A DNA stretch of 64,000 bases, from the NCBI RefSeq assembly GCF_002023715.1, contig NZ_MAHX01000018.1, positions 1 to 64,000 of the forward strand. Reading direction: 5' to 3'. Shown in pieces: positions 1 through 8,236 of this stretch; the stretch's first letter is position 1, and each line of letters starts with the position of its first letter. The notes below the pieces were generated by a model. The model made no database searches and was not told where the DNA came from. It saw nothing but the letters and a program-made list of their open reading frames with translations. Source of the stretch: Elizabethkingia occulta (GTDB lineage Bacteria > Bacteroidota > Bacteroidia > Flavobacteriales > Weeksellaceae). The position numbers were made by a program, and so were the translations under genes.

Positions 1-83
1 AGACCGCACTTTTCCTTGAATTACAACATTCCAAGTCAGGTACACATCAATAATAATGTGAAATTGAAAACTTATAAAAAACA

Positions 84-114
84 AAATCAGAATAGAAAGA
101 TTCTACTCTGATTT
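84..114 (-). terminator. Rho-independent terminator of the small lipoprotein gene
   Basis: A 14-bp stem (84-97 with 101-114, one mismatch, 3-nt loop) is followed on the minus strand by a run of six T. It lies about 50 bp downstream of the lipoprotein stop codon. Confidence 0.75.
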
Positions 115-161
115 AATATATTTGATTTATTAAACTAGTCAACCTTTTTCAGGACTAGTCA

Positions 162-536
162 TTATTTTTTTCTAACAGACCAACTACCACTCCAGGATCC
201 TTGTTTCCAAGTCCCGCCTTTTGAATTTAGGTTTCCATATAAGGTAAAGCCGGTACTTGGTGAACTTACCTTTTCTAGAGCACCTCCTTCAAATACAATT
301 CCCTGTAGAAAAGTTTCACTGTTCCCTGAAAAAGTTTTAGTCACTTCCACACTGCCACTCTTCTTAATATTTATGATAAGAGCTCCCGTTGCATTTCCAG
401 ACAGTTCACCAACATATGTCCCCATATAAGGTGAGGCATAGTTTTTAATAGCTTCTCTTTCTCTCATACTATCACAGGAGAGAAACATTAGTGAAGCTAA
501 TATAATAATAGAACTGAATTCTATTTTTATTATCAT
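162..536 (-). CDS. Small putative lipoprotein of unknown function
   Basis: The ORF is open from 581, but the ATG at 536 gives a clean lipoprotein signal: MIIKIEF, a hydrophobic stretch, then FLSC, with Cys about 21 residues in. The lipobox is slightly atypical (Phe at -3). The mature part is about 100 residues, rich in Gly, Ser and Thr, with alternating polar/hydrophobic residues and a C-terminal Gly-Trp-rich segment (GGTWKQGSWSGSW) suggesting a small beta-sandwich or barrel. No family was recognised. It is a single gene with its own downstream hairpin terminator; the 260 bp separating it from the S41 peptidase gene contain that gene's terminator, so the two are not co-transcribed. It is likely anchored in the outer or inner membrane facing the periplasm, which is inference from the signal only. 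Confidence 0.7.
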   Translation of the reverse strand: MIIKIEFSSIIILASLMFLSCDSMREREAIKNYASPYMGTYVGELSGNATGALIINIKKSGSVEVTKTFSGNSETFLQGIVFEGGALEKVSSPSTGFTLYGNLNSKGGTWKQGSWSGSWSVRKK

Positions 537-730
537 ATTTTTATTATTCAAAAGTATCAATTTTACTGCTACGCCAAGCACTATTCTTCCAAGTAAATAT
601 ATGTATAAATATCATTAATATTATACGATTAAATTACACATATTATAAAATATTTTCAAGCTACTAAGTATAATAATATTTACTCAATCCAAACTCAGGA
701 ATAGAAAAACCTCCTTATATCTCCGCAAAT

Positions 731-758
731 AAAAAAGCCGGAAGAAAATCTTCCGGCT
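731..758 (-). terminator. Terminator of S41 peptidase/barrel unit, copy 1
   Basis: A perfect 10-bp stem (736-745 with 749-758) with a 3-nt loop is followed on the minus strand by six T. The stem sequence is shared with the terminator of copy 2 at 3561-3588. Confidence 0.85.
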
Positions 759-796
759 AACTATACTAGAATAGCTAATATTATATTTATCTACAT

Positions 797-2491
797 CTAC
801 TTTCCAGACAAATATTTCACAGCCTCATTCATCACCCTATCTACAAACGTTGTCGGCGAGCTGCTCATGGCTGCTACCTCAGCATCCGTAGGTGGTGTTA
901 CAAATATATCAGGCTTCACTCCAATACCCTCTACAACGTTACCATTCATATCTTTTGTTGCCATTACTGGCATATAAAACCTAAACACTCCCGCTATAGA
1001 AGGATCAAAAAAGTTTGTGTTAATAAGACCTCCGTTAAATGCATCCTGATCTGTGGTTAAACCAGCAGTTGCCCCTGCACTGTAATCCCCTATAGAAATA
1101 ACATGATTCCCCTGGCTTTTCAGCATCATTGTTGACATTTCAGACATACTGGCACTTCCTTTATCCGTTAAAATGACGATCGGAATGTTTTTAGGCAAGC
1201 CAAACTTATGAGGTTTTGTCTGCATCGGAACCCATGGCGTATAATTAAACTGACCATTCCCTTCTTTAGTTCTCTGATAAGACCAAACCGTATTCTTTGT
1301 AACAAAACGTTCCACAAATACTCTGAAATCCACTACAGCACCACCCCCATTATTTCTGACATCAATAATGAGTTTCTTGATATCACCTTTGCGCAAAGGA
1401 TTTAAAAATTTTTGATAGAAAGGTCCTTTGGCAGCGATACTCTTTGCATCTGCCTGAAAAGAAGTCAATGCATACCCTTTTTCGACATGCTCTTTAATTC
1501 TCCCCATAAACCATGTAATATACTTATCACTATCATTATTGAGGACAGATGCATAAACAGACTTATCACTATAAGCGACCAAACCTTGAGAATCCAATTG
1601 CAGCTTCTTGGCCAAAGTAATGAAATTATCGGAAACAACTTCCGTATCTCTAAATACAACAGCCTCTTTATTAAAAGATTTGACATCATCGGAATTAAAA
1701 AAAACATTCCATTGATTCAGTATATTTAGAGTAAAATCTCTTACTTTATTTCTGGTATTTACATCTTTAATAGTATTCAAATCAGAATTTTTACCTATTT
1801 CTTCTGATGTCAGAATATAATTATCTACAGAATTAGGAGTCAAATATCGATCATGATTATCAATCTGAAGGTTATACAATGCAAACTGATTATAACTGAT
1901 ATAGTATATATCGGGATTGGTTTTCAGATTCCCCATAAAACAAGTAAAGCTTCCAGAACTCAATGTCGTTGGCTTCTCAATTCTAGCTGTCATATAGTTC
2001 ATCTTGTCACTAAAATTGTATACATTGCTTTCTTTGGTTTTCATTCCGCCACGGAATATTTCCCCTTTCAGACTTGAAAGTTTAGACTCCGGCATATAAA
2101 CGATCATTCCAAAATGCCTGTCAATAATAGGGTCTATAATATTAGTAAAGTATTCTATCGCTTTTTTCCGATCAGCCAAAATATCATTATCACTCATATC
2201 TTCTTTCATTTCCCATGTTTTCAGTGCCGCAAACTTAGGATAATATTCCCGGTAGACAGTATTCCAGTCCATCCCATCTTTACGTTTTTGTTCATAGAAG
2301 TAATTGTAACGTTGATCCATTATATTCCAGAATACTTTAAAAAGATCAGCATAAGACTTCACGTCATTTCGTGTATATCTTGTTGGTTCCGTTATGGATA
2401 TTTCATCATCCTTTACACAGGAGTTTAATGTTCCGATAATTGTAAAAAGTCCCAGGCTTAAAACGATATATTGTTTAAAATTTCTTTTCAT
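797..2491 (-). CDS. S41 family peptidase lipoprotein, copy 1
   Basis: A 564-residue protein with a lipoprotein signal (MKRNFKQY, hydrophobic core, LNSC with Cys near residue 25). The C-terminal third is an S41 (C-terminal-processing/tricorn-type) protease core: strand IIDVRNNGGG near residue 375, then GSASMSE with the candidate nucleophile Ser448, then GDYSAGATAG. The CtpA catalytic Lys is not seen at its usual place, which suits a tricorn/IRBP-type subgroup. The N-terminal half is a family-specific helical region. It is closely similar along its length to the 562-residue paralogue at 3624-5312. It follows the broken barrel gene at 2523-3239 by 31 bp, so the two form a unit. Expected location is the membrane facing the periplasm or cell surface; the substrate is unknown. 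Confidence 0.9.
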   Translation of the reverse strand: MKRNFKQYIVLSLGLFTIIGTLNSCVKDDEISITEPTRYTRNDVKSYADLFKVFWNIMDQRYNYFYEQKRKDGMDWNTVYREYYPKFAALKTWEMKEDMSDNDILADRKKAIEYFTNIIDPIIDRHFGMIVYMPESKLSSLKGEIFRGGMKTKESNVYNFSDKMNYMTARIEKPTTLSSGSFTCFMGNLKTNPDIYYISYNQFALYNLQIDNHDRYLTPNSVDNYILTSEEIGKNSDLNTIKDVNTRNKVRDFTLNILNQWNVFFNSDDVKSFNKEAVVFRDTEVVSDNFITLAKKLQLDSQGLVAYSDKSVYASVLNNDSDKYITWFMGRIKEHVEKGYALTSFQADAKSIAAKGPFYQKFLNPLRKGDIKKLIIDVRNNGGGAVVDFRVFVERFVTKNTVWSYQRTKEGNGQFNYTPWVPMQTKPHKFGLPKNIPIVILTDKGSASMSEMSTMMLKSQGNHVISIGDYSAGATAGLTTDQDAFNGGLINTNFFDPSIAGVFRFYMPVMATKDMNGNVVEGIGVKPDIFVTPPTDAEVAAMSSSPTTFVDRVMNEAVKYLSGK

Positions 2492-2522
2492 ATTAATATA
2501 ATTATAATGAGTTAAACAGAGG

Positions 2523-3239
2523 TTAATTGAATTTATAGGAAATTCCTACCGAAATCATATACGAACGGATTGTAGCTTTCTTGTTTTTATCTGTATTGGC
2601 TTTATTAATATCTGACAAACCATGCTGATATTGATAAGCCCCATATACATCAAACTTATTAAAGGAATAGCCTAGCTGAGCCTGCCCCTGAAAACCATAA
2701 CCAAATCGATCAAGCCCGTTTTCGTTCTTTTTGAAATCATAAGTATCCGATACTTTTGTATAAGGGAAATTACCATCTACCTGTAATTCACTAAAGACAG
2801 GATACTGACCATTTCTTTTCATACTAAGCCAGTATTCCATATACATACCTCCAGCAACTTTAGCCCAAACACCTCTGTCTTCATGCGGATTCTTCAGGAT
2901 ATATCCACCAACCAGTAGAGGGAAAGCCAGAAAGTTATTATTGTATTCCGTATATCATCCGGAACGACTGCCTGTTCTTTCGTACTTATAATTTTTCTGT
3001 AGAAAAGAAACCCCTGTAGATACAAAAAGAGATTCCCATATCATATACTCACCTGATAAATTCACTCCGATACCATACCGACTATTGTATTTAGAATCTA
3101 CCTGATTAGACAGATTAGTCTTCATTGCGCTGTAAGTATATCCTGCATCCAGGCCAATTTTAAACCTATTCTGCGCATACAAACTTGCCCCTAAGTAAAA
3201 AAGACAAAATGTGAAAATTTTAAATAAAAGTTTTTTCAT
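2523..3239 (-). pseudogene. Outer-membrane beta-barrel protein, copy 1, interrupted by an in-frame TGA
   Basis: The reading frame has a signal peptide (MKKLLFKIFTFCLFYLGASLYAQ) and barrel strands, and matches the intact paralogue at 5341-6057 codon for codon in length (both 717 bp). A single in-frame TGA at 2955-2957 stands where the paralogue has CAG (Gln, in the motif RSGQYT). Before and after the TGA the frame is open and protein-like, down to the closing aromatic ISVGISYKFN barrel signature. The family is probably OMP_b-brl_2 (PorT-like) barrels. A 94-residue truncated product would lack most strands. Recent pseudogenisation is the simplest reading; a sequencing error or tolerated readthrough cannot be excluded from sequence alone. 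The downstream S41 gene is intact. Confidence 0.85.
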
Positions 3240-3560
3240 ATAAAATTATTTTATTGATTATCAGGTAAATATATACATAAATATTATCAAGTTTATTTAA
3301 CATAATAAATATTTTAAATATAAAAAGCATGAAAAATTAAAATTAATACACTACAAAAGCTTTATACAAAAGAAAATTTTAAATAAAAAAAATAATTAAT
3401 AAAATATCATTTTATGATACAAATCATAAAATATTTTAATAAAACATGTTTTCACACTAATTCGTATGGAAACATATACCTAACTCGTAATAAGAAAACC
3501 TGTATACTCGAATAAACTTTTATTCAAAAAAGAGAAGAACGTACTTATATCTTTGCAAAT
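3240..3560. other. Gene-free AT-rich spacer between the duplicated units
   Basis: About 320 bp with very high A+T and no ORF with coding character. It must hold the promoter of the copy 1 unit (minus strand). A TATATTTA sequence at 3265-3272 (minus) resembles the -7 box TAnnTTTG except for its last base. No other structure was seen. Confidence 0.5.
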
Positions 3561-3588
3561 AAAAAAGCCGGAAGATTTTCTTCCGGCT
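3561..3588 (-). terminator. Terminator of S41 peptidase/barrel unit, copy 2
   Basis: A perfect 10-bp stem (3566-3575 with 3579-3588), 3-nt loop, and six T on the minus strand. Stem and flanking bases are nearly identical to 731-758, so the duplication includes the terminator. Confidence 0.85.
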
Positions 3589-3623
3589 AACTATTAGAAT
3601 AGCTATATTATAATTATGTAAAT

Positions 3624-5312
3624 CTACTTTCCAGACAAATATTTCACAGCTTCATTTATCACCCTGTCTACAAAAGTTGACGGAGAACTGGTCATCGCTG
3701 CCACCTCTGCATCTGTAGGAGGTGTTACATAATAATCAGGCTTCACCCCGACCCCTTCTATAACCTGTCCGCTGGAATCTTTAGTTGCCATCAAAGGCAT
3801 ATAGAAACTAAGATAATAAGCAACCTGATCTCTGGTACCACCATTGAAGTCATCCGGCGATCCTAAACCAGCTGTAGCTCCCGCACTAAAATCTCCTATC
3901 GAAACTGCTTGAGATCCCTGAGTTTTAATCATCATCGTAGACATTTCAGACATACTATAACTTCCCTTATCTGTTAAAACAGCAATTGGAATATTAGATG
4001 GAAGACCAAATTTATTTGGATTAGTTTGCATCGGAACCCAAGGCGTATAATTAAATTGTCCGTTCCCTTCTTTTGTTCTCTGATACCCCCAAACAGCAGG
4101 TTGTGTAACAAATCGTTCTGTAAAGAATCGTGCATCAACTACTGCGCCACCGCCATTACCTCTTAAATCTATAATAAGCTTTTTAATATCTCCTTTATGT
4201 AAAGGATTGAAAAAAGATTTATAAAGCGGAGCCTTATTAATAACCCCTTGTGCAGCATCCTGAAACTGAGGCAATCTATACCCCCATTGCACGTGATTAT
4301 TCATACGGGCAATAAACCATTGAATATAAGGGAGACTTTCAGTTGTTAAAACCGGTGCATAAGTTGCCCCACTAGTATACGCTACCAAATTTTTCGATTT
4401 CGTCAATGCTTTCTGAGTTGCATCCAGAAAAGCATCTGTAATGATTTCCGTATTATTAAATCCTGCAATCTGGTCATTAAATGCTTTTACTTCTGCAGAA
4501 GCCGGGAAAGAATTCCACTGATTCAGAATATTAACTGTGAAATCCCTTACTTTAGTTCTAAACGTTGCATCTTTAATAGCATTCAATTCATTTGAAGCAT
4601 CAATATCGGCAGTCGTTAAAACCAATCCGTTTCCAGGGTCTGGGCTAAGATACTTATCTAATAATGTAATCTTAACCGTTGAAGATAATGCAAATTGATT
4701 ATAAGTGAAATAATAAACATCCGGGTTAGACTTCAGATTTCCTGCCAAATAGGTAAAAGTTGAACCATCTGCCAAAGTATAAGTTTGAGTCAAGGTATTA
4801 TTCAACCTATCCTTCATATAGCCATACTTTGAATTAAATGCATAGATATTATTTCTTTTTGTTTTCATTCCTCCCGAAAACACCTGAGAAGTAATAACAC
4901 CGTTATTACTAGCTGGAATTCTTACGGTTAACTGAAAATGCCTATCTATAATAGGATCTATAATATCAGTAAAATATTGTGCAGCTTTCAGCTTGTCATC
5001 GTTAATATCTTTATCATTATCCGTGCTCCTACCAAATGTTTTCAATGCTGCAAACTTTGGATAATATTCACGATAAATAGCATTCCAATCCATTCCATCA
5101 GCTCTTTTTTGCTCATAGAAATAATTGTAGCGCTGATCCATTACTGTCCAGAATACTTTAAAAAGATCAGCATAAGATTTTACATCACTACTGGTATATC
5201 GCGTAGGCTCCGTTATAGAAGTTTCTTCGTCTTTCACGCATGAGTTTAGTGTTAAGGCTGACAGAGCCAAGCCTAAAGCAAAAACTGGTATTTTTATAAA
5301 ATTTCTTTTCAT
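3624..5312 (-). CDS. S41 family peptidase lipoprotein, copy 2
   Basis: A 562-residue lipoprotein (LNSC lipobox, Cys near residue 25) with the same architecture as copy 1: a helical N-terminal region with the conserved MDQRYNYFYEQKR segment, then the S41 core with IIDLRGNGGG, GSYSMSE (candidate nucleophile Ser453) and GDFSAGATAG. It starts 28 bp after the intact barrel gene at 5341-6057 and ends before a strong terminator, so barrel and protease form a two-gene operon. The two paralogues differ mainly in the middle (residues about 130-330), suggesting relaxed constraint or different partner specificity there. Substrate unknown. Confidence 0.92.
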   Translation of the reverse strand: MKRNFIKIPVFALGLALSALTLNSCVKDEETSITEPTRYTSSDVKSYADLFKVFWTVMDQRYNYFYEQKRADGMDWNAIYREYYPKFAALKTFGRSTDNDKDINDDKLKAAQYFTDIIDPIIDRHFQLTVRIPASNNGVITSQVFSGGMKTKRNNIYAFNSKYGYMKDRLNNTLTQTYTLADGSTFTYLAGNLKSNPDVYYFTYNQFALSSTVKITLLDKYLSPDPGNGLVLTTADIDASNELNAIKDATFRTKVRDFTVNILNQWNSFPASAEVKAFNDQIAGFNNTEIITDAFLDATQKALTKSKNLVAYTSGATYAPVLTTESLPYIQWFIARMNNHVQWGYRLPQFQDAAQGVINKAPLYKSFFNPLHKGDIKKLIIDLRGNGGGAVVDARFFTERFVTQPAVWGYQRTKEGNGQFNYTPWVPMQTNPNKFGLPSNIPIAVLTDKGSYSMSEMSTMMIKTQGSQAVSIGDFSAGATAGLGSPDDFNGGTRDQVAYYLSFYMPLMATKDSSGQVIEGVGVKPDYYVTPPTDAEVAAMTSSPSTFVDRVINEAVKYLSGK

Positions 5313-5340
5313 AATTTAAATAGTTATTTGGATGATAAGG

Positions 5341-6057
5341 TTAGTCGAATTTATAAGATACACCTACAGAAATCATATAAGAACGGGTCGTTGCTTTCTG
5401 ATCTTTATCTGTGTTGGTTTTGCTGATATCCGATAAACCATATTGATAATTATAAGCTCCATATACATCAAACTTATCAAAAGAATAACCTAACTGAGCC
5501 TGTCCCTGAAGCCCATAACCAAAACGATTCAATTGGTTTTCATTCTTTTTAAAGTCATAGGTATCTGATACTTTTACATAAGGAAAGGTACCGTCAGGCT
5601 GCAGCCCTCCAAAAACAGGATATTGACCTTCTCTTTTCATATTGAGCCAATATTCTGTATACATACCACCTGCTACTTTAATCCATACTCCTTTACTTTC
5701 ATGTGGATTATTCAGAATATAAGCCCCAACCAATAAAGGGAAAGAAAGGAAATTATTCTTGTAATCGGTATACTGTCCGGAGCGGGTTCCTGTTCTTTCA
5801 TATTTATAATTCTTTTGCAGGAAGGAAACCCCTGTAGACATAAAAAGAGACTTCCAGATCATATATTCTCCGGAAAGATTTACTCCAAAACCATAGCGGC
5901 CAGAGTATTTTGTGTCTACTAAATTTGAAACATTGCCATTTAATACACTGTACGTATATCCGGCATCCAGGTCAATTTTAAACTTATTCTGTGCAAACAG
6001 ACTTGCGCCCACGGGTAATAGGCAAAGACATAAAGCCTTGCATAAACTTTTTTTCAT
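5341..6057 (-). CDS. Outer-membrane beta-barrel protein, copy 2 (intact)
   Basis: A 238-residue protein with a Sec signal peptide ending near SLFAQN, followed by alternating amphipathic strands with many Tyr and Gly and a C-terminal aromatic strand (MISVGVSYKFD), as in the OMP_b-brl_2/PorT-like barrel families of Bacteroidota. It is the first gene of a two-gene operon with the S41 protease at 3624-5312, suggesting that the protease and barrel work together at the outer membrane. It is the intact reference for the TGA-interrupted copy at 2523-3239. Confidence 0.85.
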   Translation of the reverse strand: MKKSLCKALCLCLLPVGASLFAQNKFKIDLDAGYTYSVLNGNVSNLVDTKYSGRYGFGVNLSGEYMIWKSLFMSTGVSFLQKNYKYERTGTRSGQYTDYKNNFLSFPLLVGAYILNNPHESKGVWIKVAGGMYTEYWLNMKREGQYPVFGGLQPDGTFPYVKVSDTYDFKKNENQLNRFGYGLQGQAQLGYSFDKFDVYGAYNYQYGLSDISKTNTDKDQKATTRSYMISVGVSYKFD

Positions 6058-6244
6058 AGATTTTTTTGATTTGGTTAATTACACAGGGGCAATATACAAA
6101 ATATTATTATTACAACAATTTAACATAATTAAATATTCTTCGATGAACAAAACCAATAAAAATTAAATGTTTCAGTACTTAAAAACTGAAACTATTACAC
6201 AAACTATAAATCATTACAAAAGCATTCAGTCACAAAAAAATATT

Positions 6245-6252
6245 TACCTTTG
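6245..6252 (+). promoter_or_regulatory. -7 box (TAnnTTTG) of the merR-family gene
   Basis: TACCTTTG lies 15 bp before the ATG of the MerR-family gene. No clear -33 TTG was seen. Confidence 0.5.
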
Positions 6253-6267
6253 CTATAACAAGAAATT

Positions 6268-6606
6268 ATGAAAGTAGAACTGCCGGAAAAACTATATTAT
6301 TCTATTGGAGAAGTTGCCAAAGCTTTTAATGTAAACACCTCTCTTATTCGTTACTGGGAGCAAGAGTTTACTATTATAAAACCAAAAAAAAATAAGAAAG
6401 GAAACCGTTATTTTACTCCAGAGGATATTAAAAACCTGAAAGTTATTTATCACCTGGTAAAGGAAAAAGGTTATACATTAGAGGGTGCCAAAACAGCCTT
6501 AAGTACATCTCCTAAAGTTGAAAAAACGGTTGAATTGATAGACCGATTGGAGTTTGTAAAAGCGGAGCTGCTAAAGCTAAAAGAATCTTTAACTGAAAAT
6601 GAATAA
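6268..6606 (+). CDS. MerR family transcriptional regulator
   Basis: A 112-residue protein whose N-terminal half is a MerR winged helix: YYSIGEVAKAFNV (helix-turn-helix, residues 10-22), SLIRYWEQEF, then RYFTPEDI and a YTLEGAK helix. The remaining 35 residues form a short dimerising coiled coil (KAELLKLKESL). There is no C-terminal effector domain and no cysteines for metal sensing, so the ligand cannot be predicted. This short stand-alone MerR type is common in Flavobacteriia. The start is supported by the TACCTTTG box 15 bp upstream. It may be co-transcribed with the small membrane protein and helix-hairpin-helix gene that follow. Confidence 0.9.
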   Translation: MKVELPEKLYYSIGEVAKAFNVNTSLIRYWEQEFTIIKPKKNKKGNRYFTPEDIKNLKVIYHLVKEKGYTLEGAKTALSTSPKVEKTVELIDRLEFVKAELLKLKESLTENE

Positions 6607-6641
6607 AGTAAAAATATACTATTTACACTAACTACTTAACC

Positions 6642-6881
6642 ATGAAAAAAATTCTGAATAATAAATACTTTTGGCTTTCAATGACAGCTCTTTTTGTCTT
6701 ATTATTTATAGCAAAAACTTCTAACCTTATTGCTTATGGTTTCCAGTTTCATACAATAGAAAGCAACGCATTCAATACGGGATTATTTACAGGAAAAATA
6801 TTTACTTTAATCTCATTTTTAATATTATCATACTCATTTTATAAAAAATATTTATATTTAGGGAGAAATAATATTAAATAA
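6642..6881 (+). CDS. Small membrane protein of unknown function
   Basis: A 79-residue protein with two predicted transmembrane helices (residues about 10-30 and 50-68) and basic residues at both ends. No family was recognised. It lies 35 bp after the MerR-family gene, and its stop overlaps the A of an ATG just upstream of the helix-hairpin-helix gene, which suggests translational coupling. Confidence 0.65.
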   Translation: MKKILNNKYFWLSMTALFVLLFIAKTSNLIAYGFQFHTIESNAFNTGLFTGKIFTLISFLILSYSFYKKYLYLGRNNIK

Positions 6882-6887
6882 TGAAAT

Positions 6888-8162
6888 ATGAAATCTCTAC
6901 TCTCATTTCACATGAGAAAGAAACAGTTTATCGGATTAACTGTTTTAGGGGTTTTGGTGCTTATTTTAGAGGTATCTTTTCATTTTTATAAAAAATACAA
7001 AACCCAGCAACCTTCCGATGCTATAGAATTTATTCCTGCTGATAAATCTGCCTTTATTCTTGAAGCTTTTAACCCCAACGACCTTAATCTCAAACAATGG
7101 GAGAAGCTGGGATTTACAACAAAGCAGGCAACAACCATCCTGAATTATAAAGAAAAAATCTGCAAAGGAAATTTCACCTCCAAGGAACAACTATCCGAAT
7201 GCTTTGCAATAAGTAAAGATAAATTCGCTGAGCTTAGCCCATATATATTACTTCCGGAAACTACTAATAACAAAGATCCTGAATATCGAAAGAAAGACAA
7301 AAAACTCATAATAAAGGGGAAATTCAATCCTGACCATTACAATGCACAAGACTGGGTCAGATTAGGATTTTCGGAACGCCAGTCAGAATCTATTCTGAAA
7401 TATAAAAAGTATTTGGGAGGCAGCTTTCAGTCTAAGGAAAAGTTTAAAGAATGCTTTATCATTAGTGAAGAACAGTACTTACAACTTGCTCCTTTCCTCA
7501 TTCTTCCGCAACAAAAAAATACAGATAAGCCTTTGATAAAGGAATTAAAACTTAAAAACGCGTTCGATCCTAATACACTAACAGCACTGGAATGGAAAGA
7601 TCTTGGCTTCTCAGAAAAGCAGGTACAGGGTATGCTGAATTATAAAGAGAAAATTTTGAAAGGGAGTTTTAAAACTCCTGCAGACCTACAAAAATGCTAT
7701 ATGATTTCTGCTGAAAAATTTGAAGAATTAAAACCCTGGATACGCATTAATCAACCCGTAACAACATCTATTTCATCTCAAATCACAGAACCGGATATCA
7801 ATACTATCTCTTTCCGGCAACTCCGTGATTATGGTTTTGACGAAAAAGCTGCCGCCAGCTTTCTGGGATTCAGAAAAAAATTGGGCGGCTTTGCTCAAAA
7901 AGAACAAATACTGGAAACCTATAACATCGATAAAGATTTAGCCTTAAAACTTATTCAGGAAGCTAAAATAGACCTCAGTAAGGTTAATAAAATTGATATT
8001 CTTACAACAGATGAATCTACACTAAAAGGACATCCCTATTTCCGATTTTATGCAGATAAAATAATATTTTACCGTACCTCGCTTTCAGATAAAAATGACA
8101 TTCTGAAAAAACTGAATGCAAAACCAAAAGATCTCGAAAAAATACTGTGGTATCTGAAATAA
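6888..8162 (+). CDS. Membrane-anchored helix-hairpin-helix repeat protein
   Basis: A 424-residue protein with one N-terminal transmembrane helix (residues about 13-32) followed by at least four repeats of about 64 residues: 60-123, 145-207, 225-288 and 301-364, plus a divergent fifth to the C-terminus. Each repeat has the pattern FNP..L...W..LGF...Q...IL.YK...GG.F.....L..CF.IS...F..L.P, a ComEA-like helix-hairpin-helix fold related to DNA-binding domains. This family is usually annotated as a helix-hairpin-helix domain protein in Flavobacteriia. Met9 (6912, MRKKQF) is an equally good start and puts charged residues directly before the membrane helix. A role in DNA uptake is possible from the ComEA resemblance but unproven. 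Confidence 0.85.
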   Translation: MKSLLSFHMRKKQFIGLTVLGVLVLILEVSFHFYKKYKTQQPSDAIEFIPADKSAFILEAFNPNDLNLKQWEKLGFTTKQATTILNYKEKICKGNFTSKEQLSECFAISKDKFAELSPYILLPETTNNKDPEYRKKDKKLIIKGKFNPDHYNAQDWVRLGFSERQSESILKYKKYLGGSFQSKEKFKECFIISEEQYLQLAPFLILPQQKNTDKPLIKELKLKNAFDPNTLTALEWKDLGFSEKQVQGMLNYKEKILKGSFKTPADLQKCYMISAEKFEELKPWIRINQPVTTSISSQITEPDINTISFRQLRDYGFDEKAAASFLGFRKKLGGFAQKEQILETYNIDKDLALKLIQEAKIDLSKVNKIDILTTDESTLKGHPYFRFYADKIIFYRTSLSDKNDILKKLNAKPKDLEKILWYLK

Positions 8163-8236
8163 TACGATTACAAATACGTAAATTCGTGTAACCATTCGCT
8201 TATACTCCTAAGCAACCAACTAATAACCAACAACCA

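Noticed and set aside
1-111. Open frames at the left edge that could be the tail of a plus-strand gene (stop at 51 or 111).
   Set aside because: Two plus frames are open for short distances and neither is recognisable; too short to call coding.
1208-2428. Several plus-strand ORFs of 65-105 codons opposite the S41 peptidase gene.
   Set aside because: They are mirror frames of a clear coding gene, with unlikely residue composition and no start signals.
797-5312. S41 genes as CtpA/Prc-type processing proteases with a PDZ domain.
   Set aside because: No PDZ domain was recognised and the catalytic Lys of CtpA is not at its place; a tricorn-type S41 subgroup fits better.
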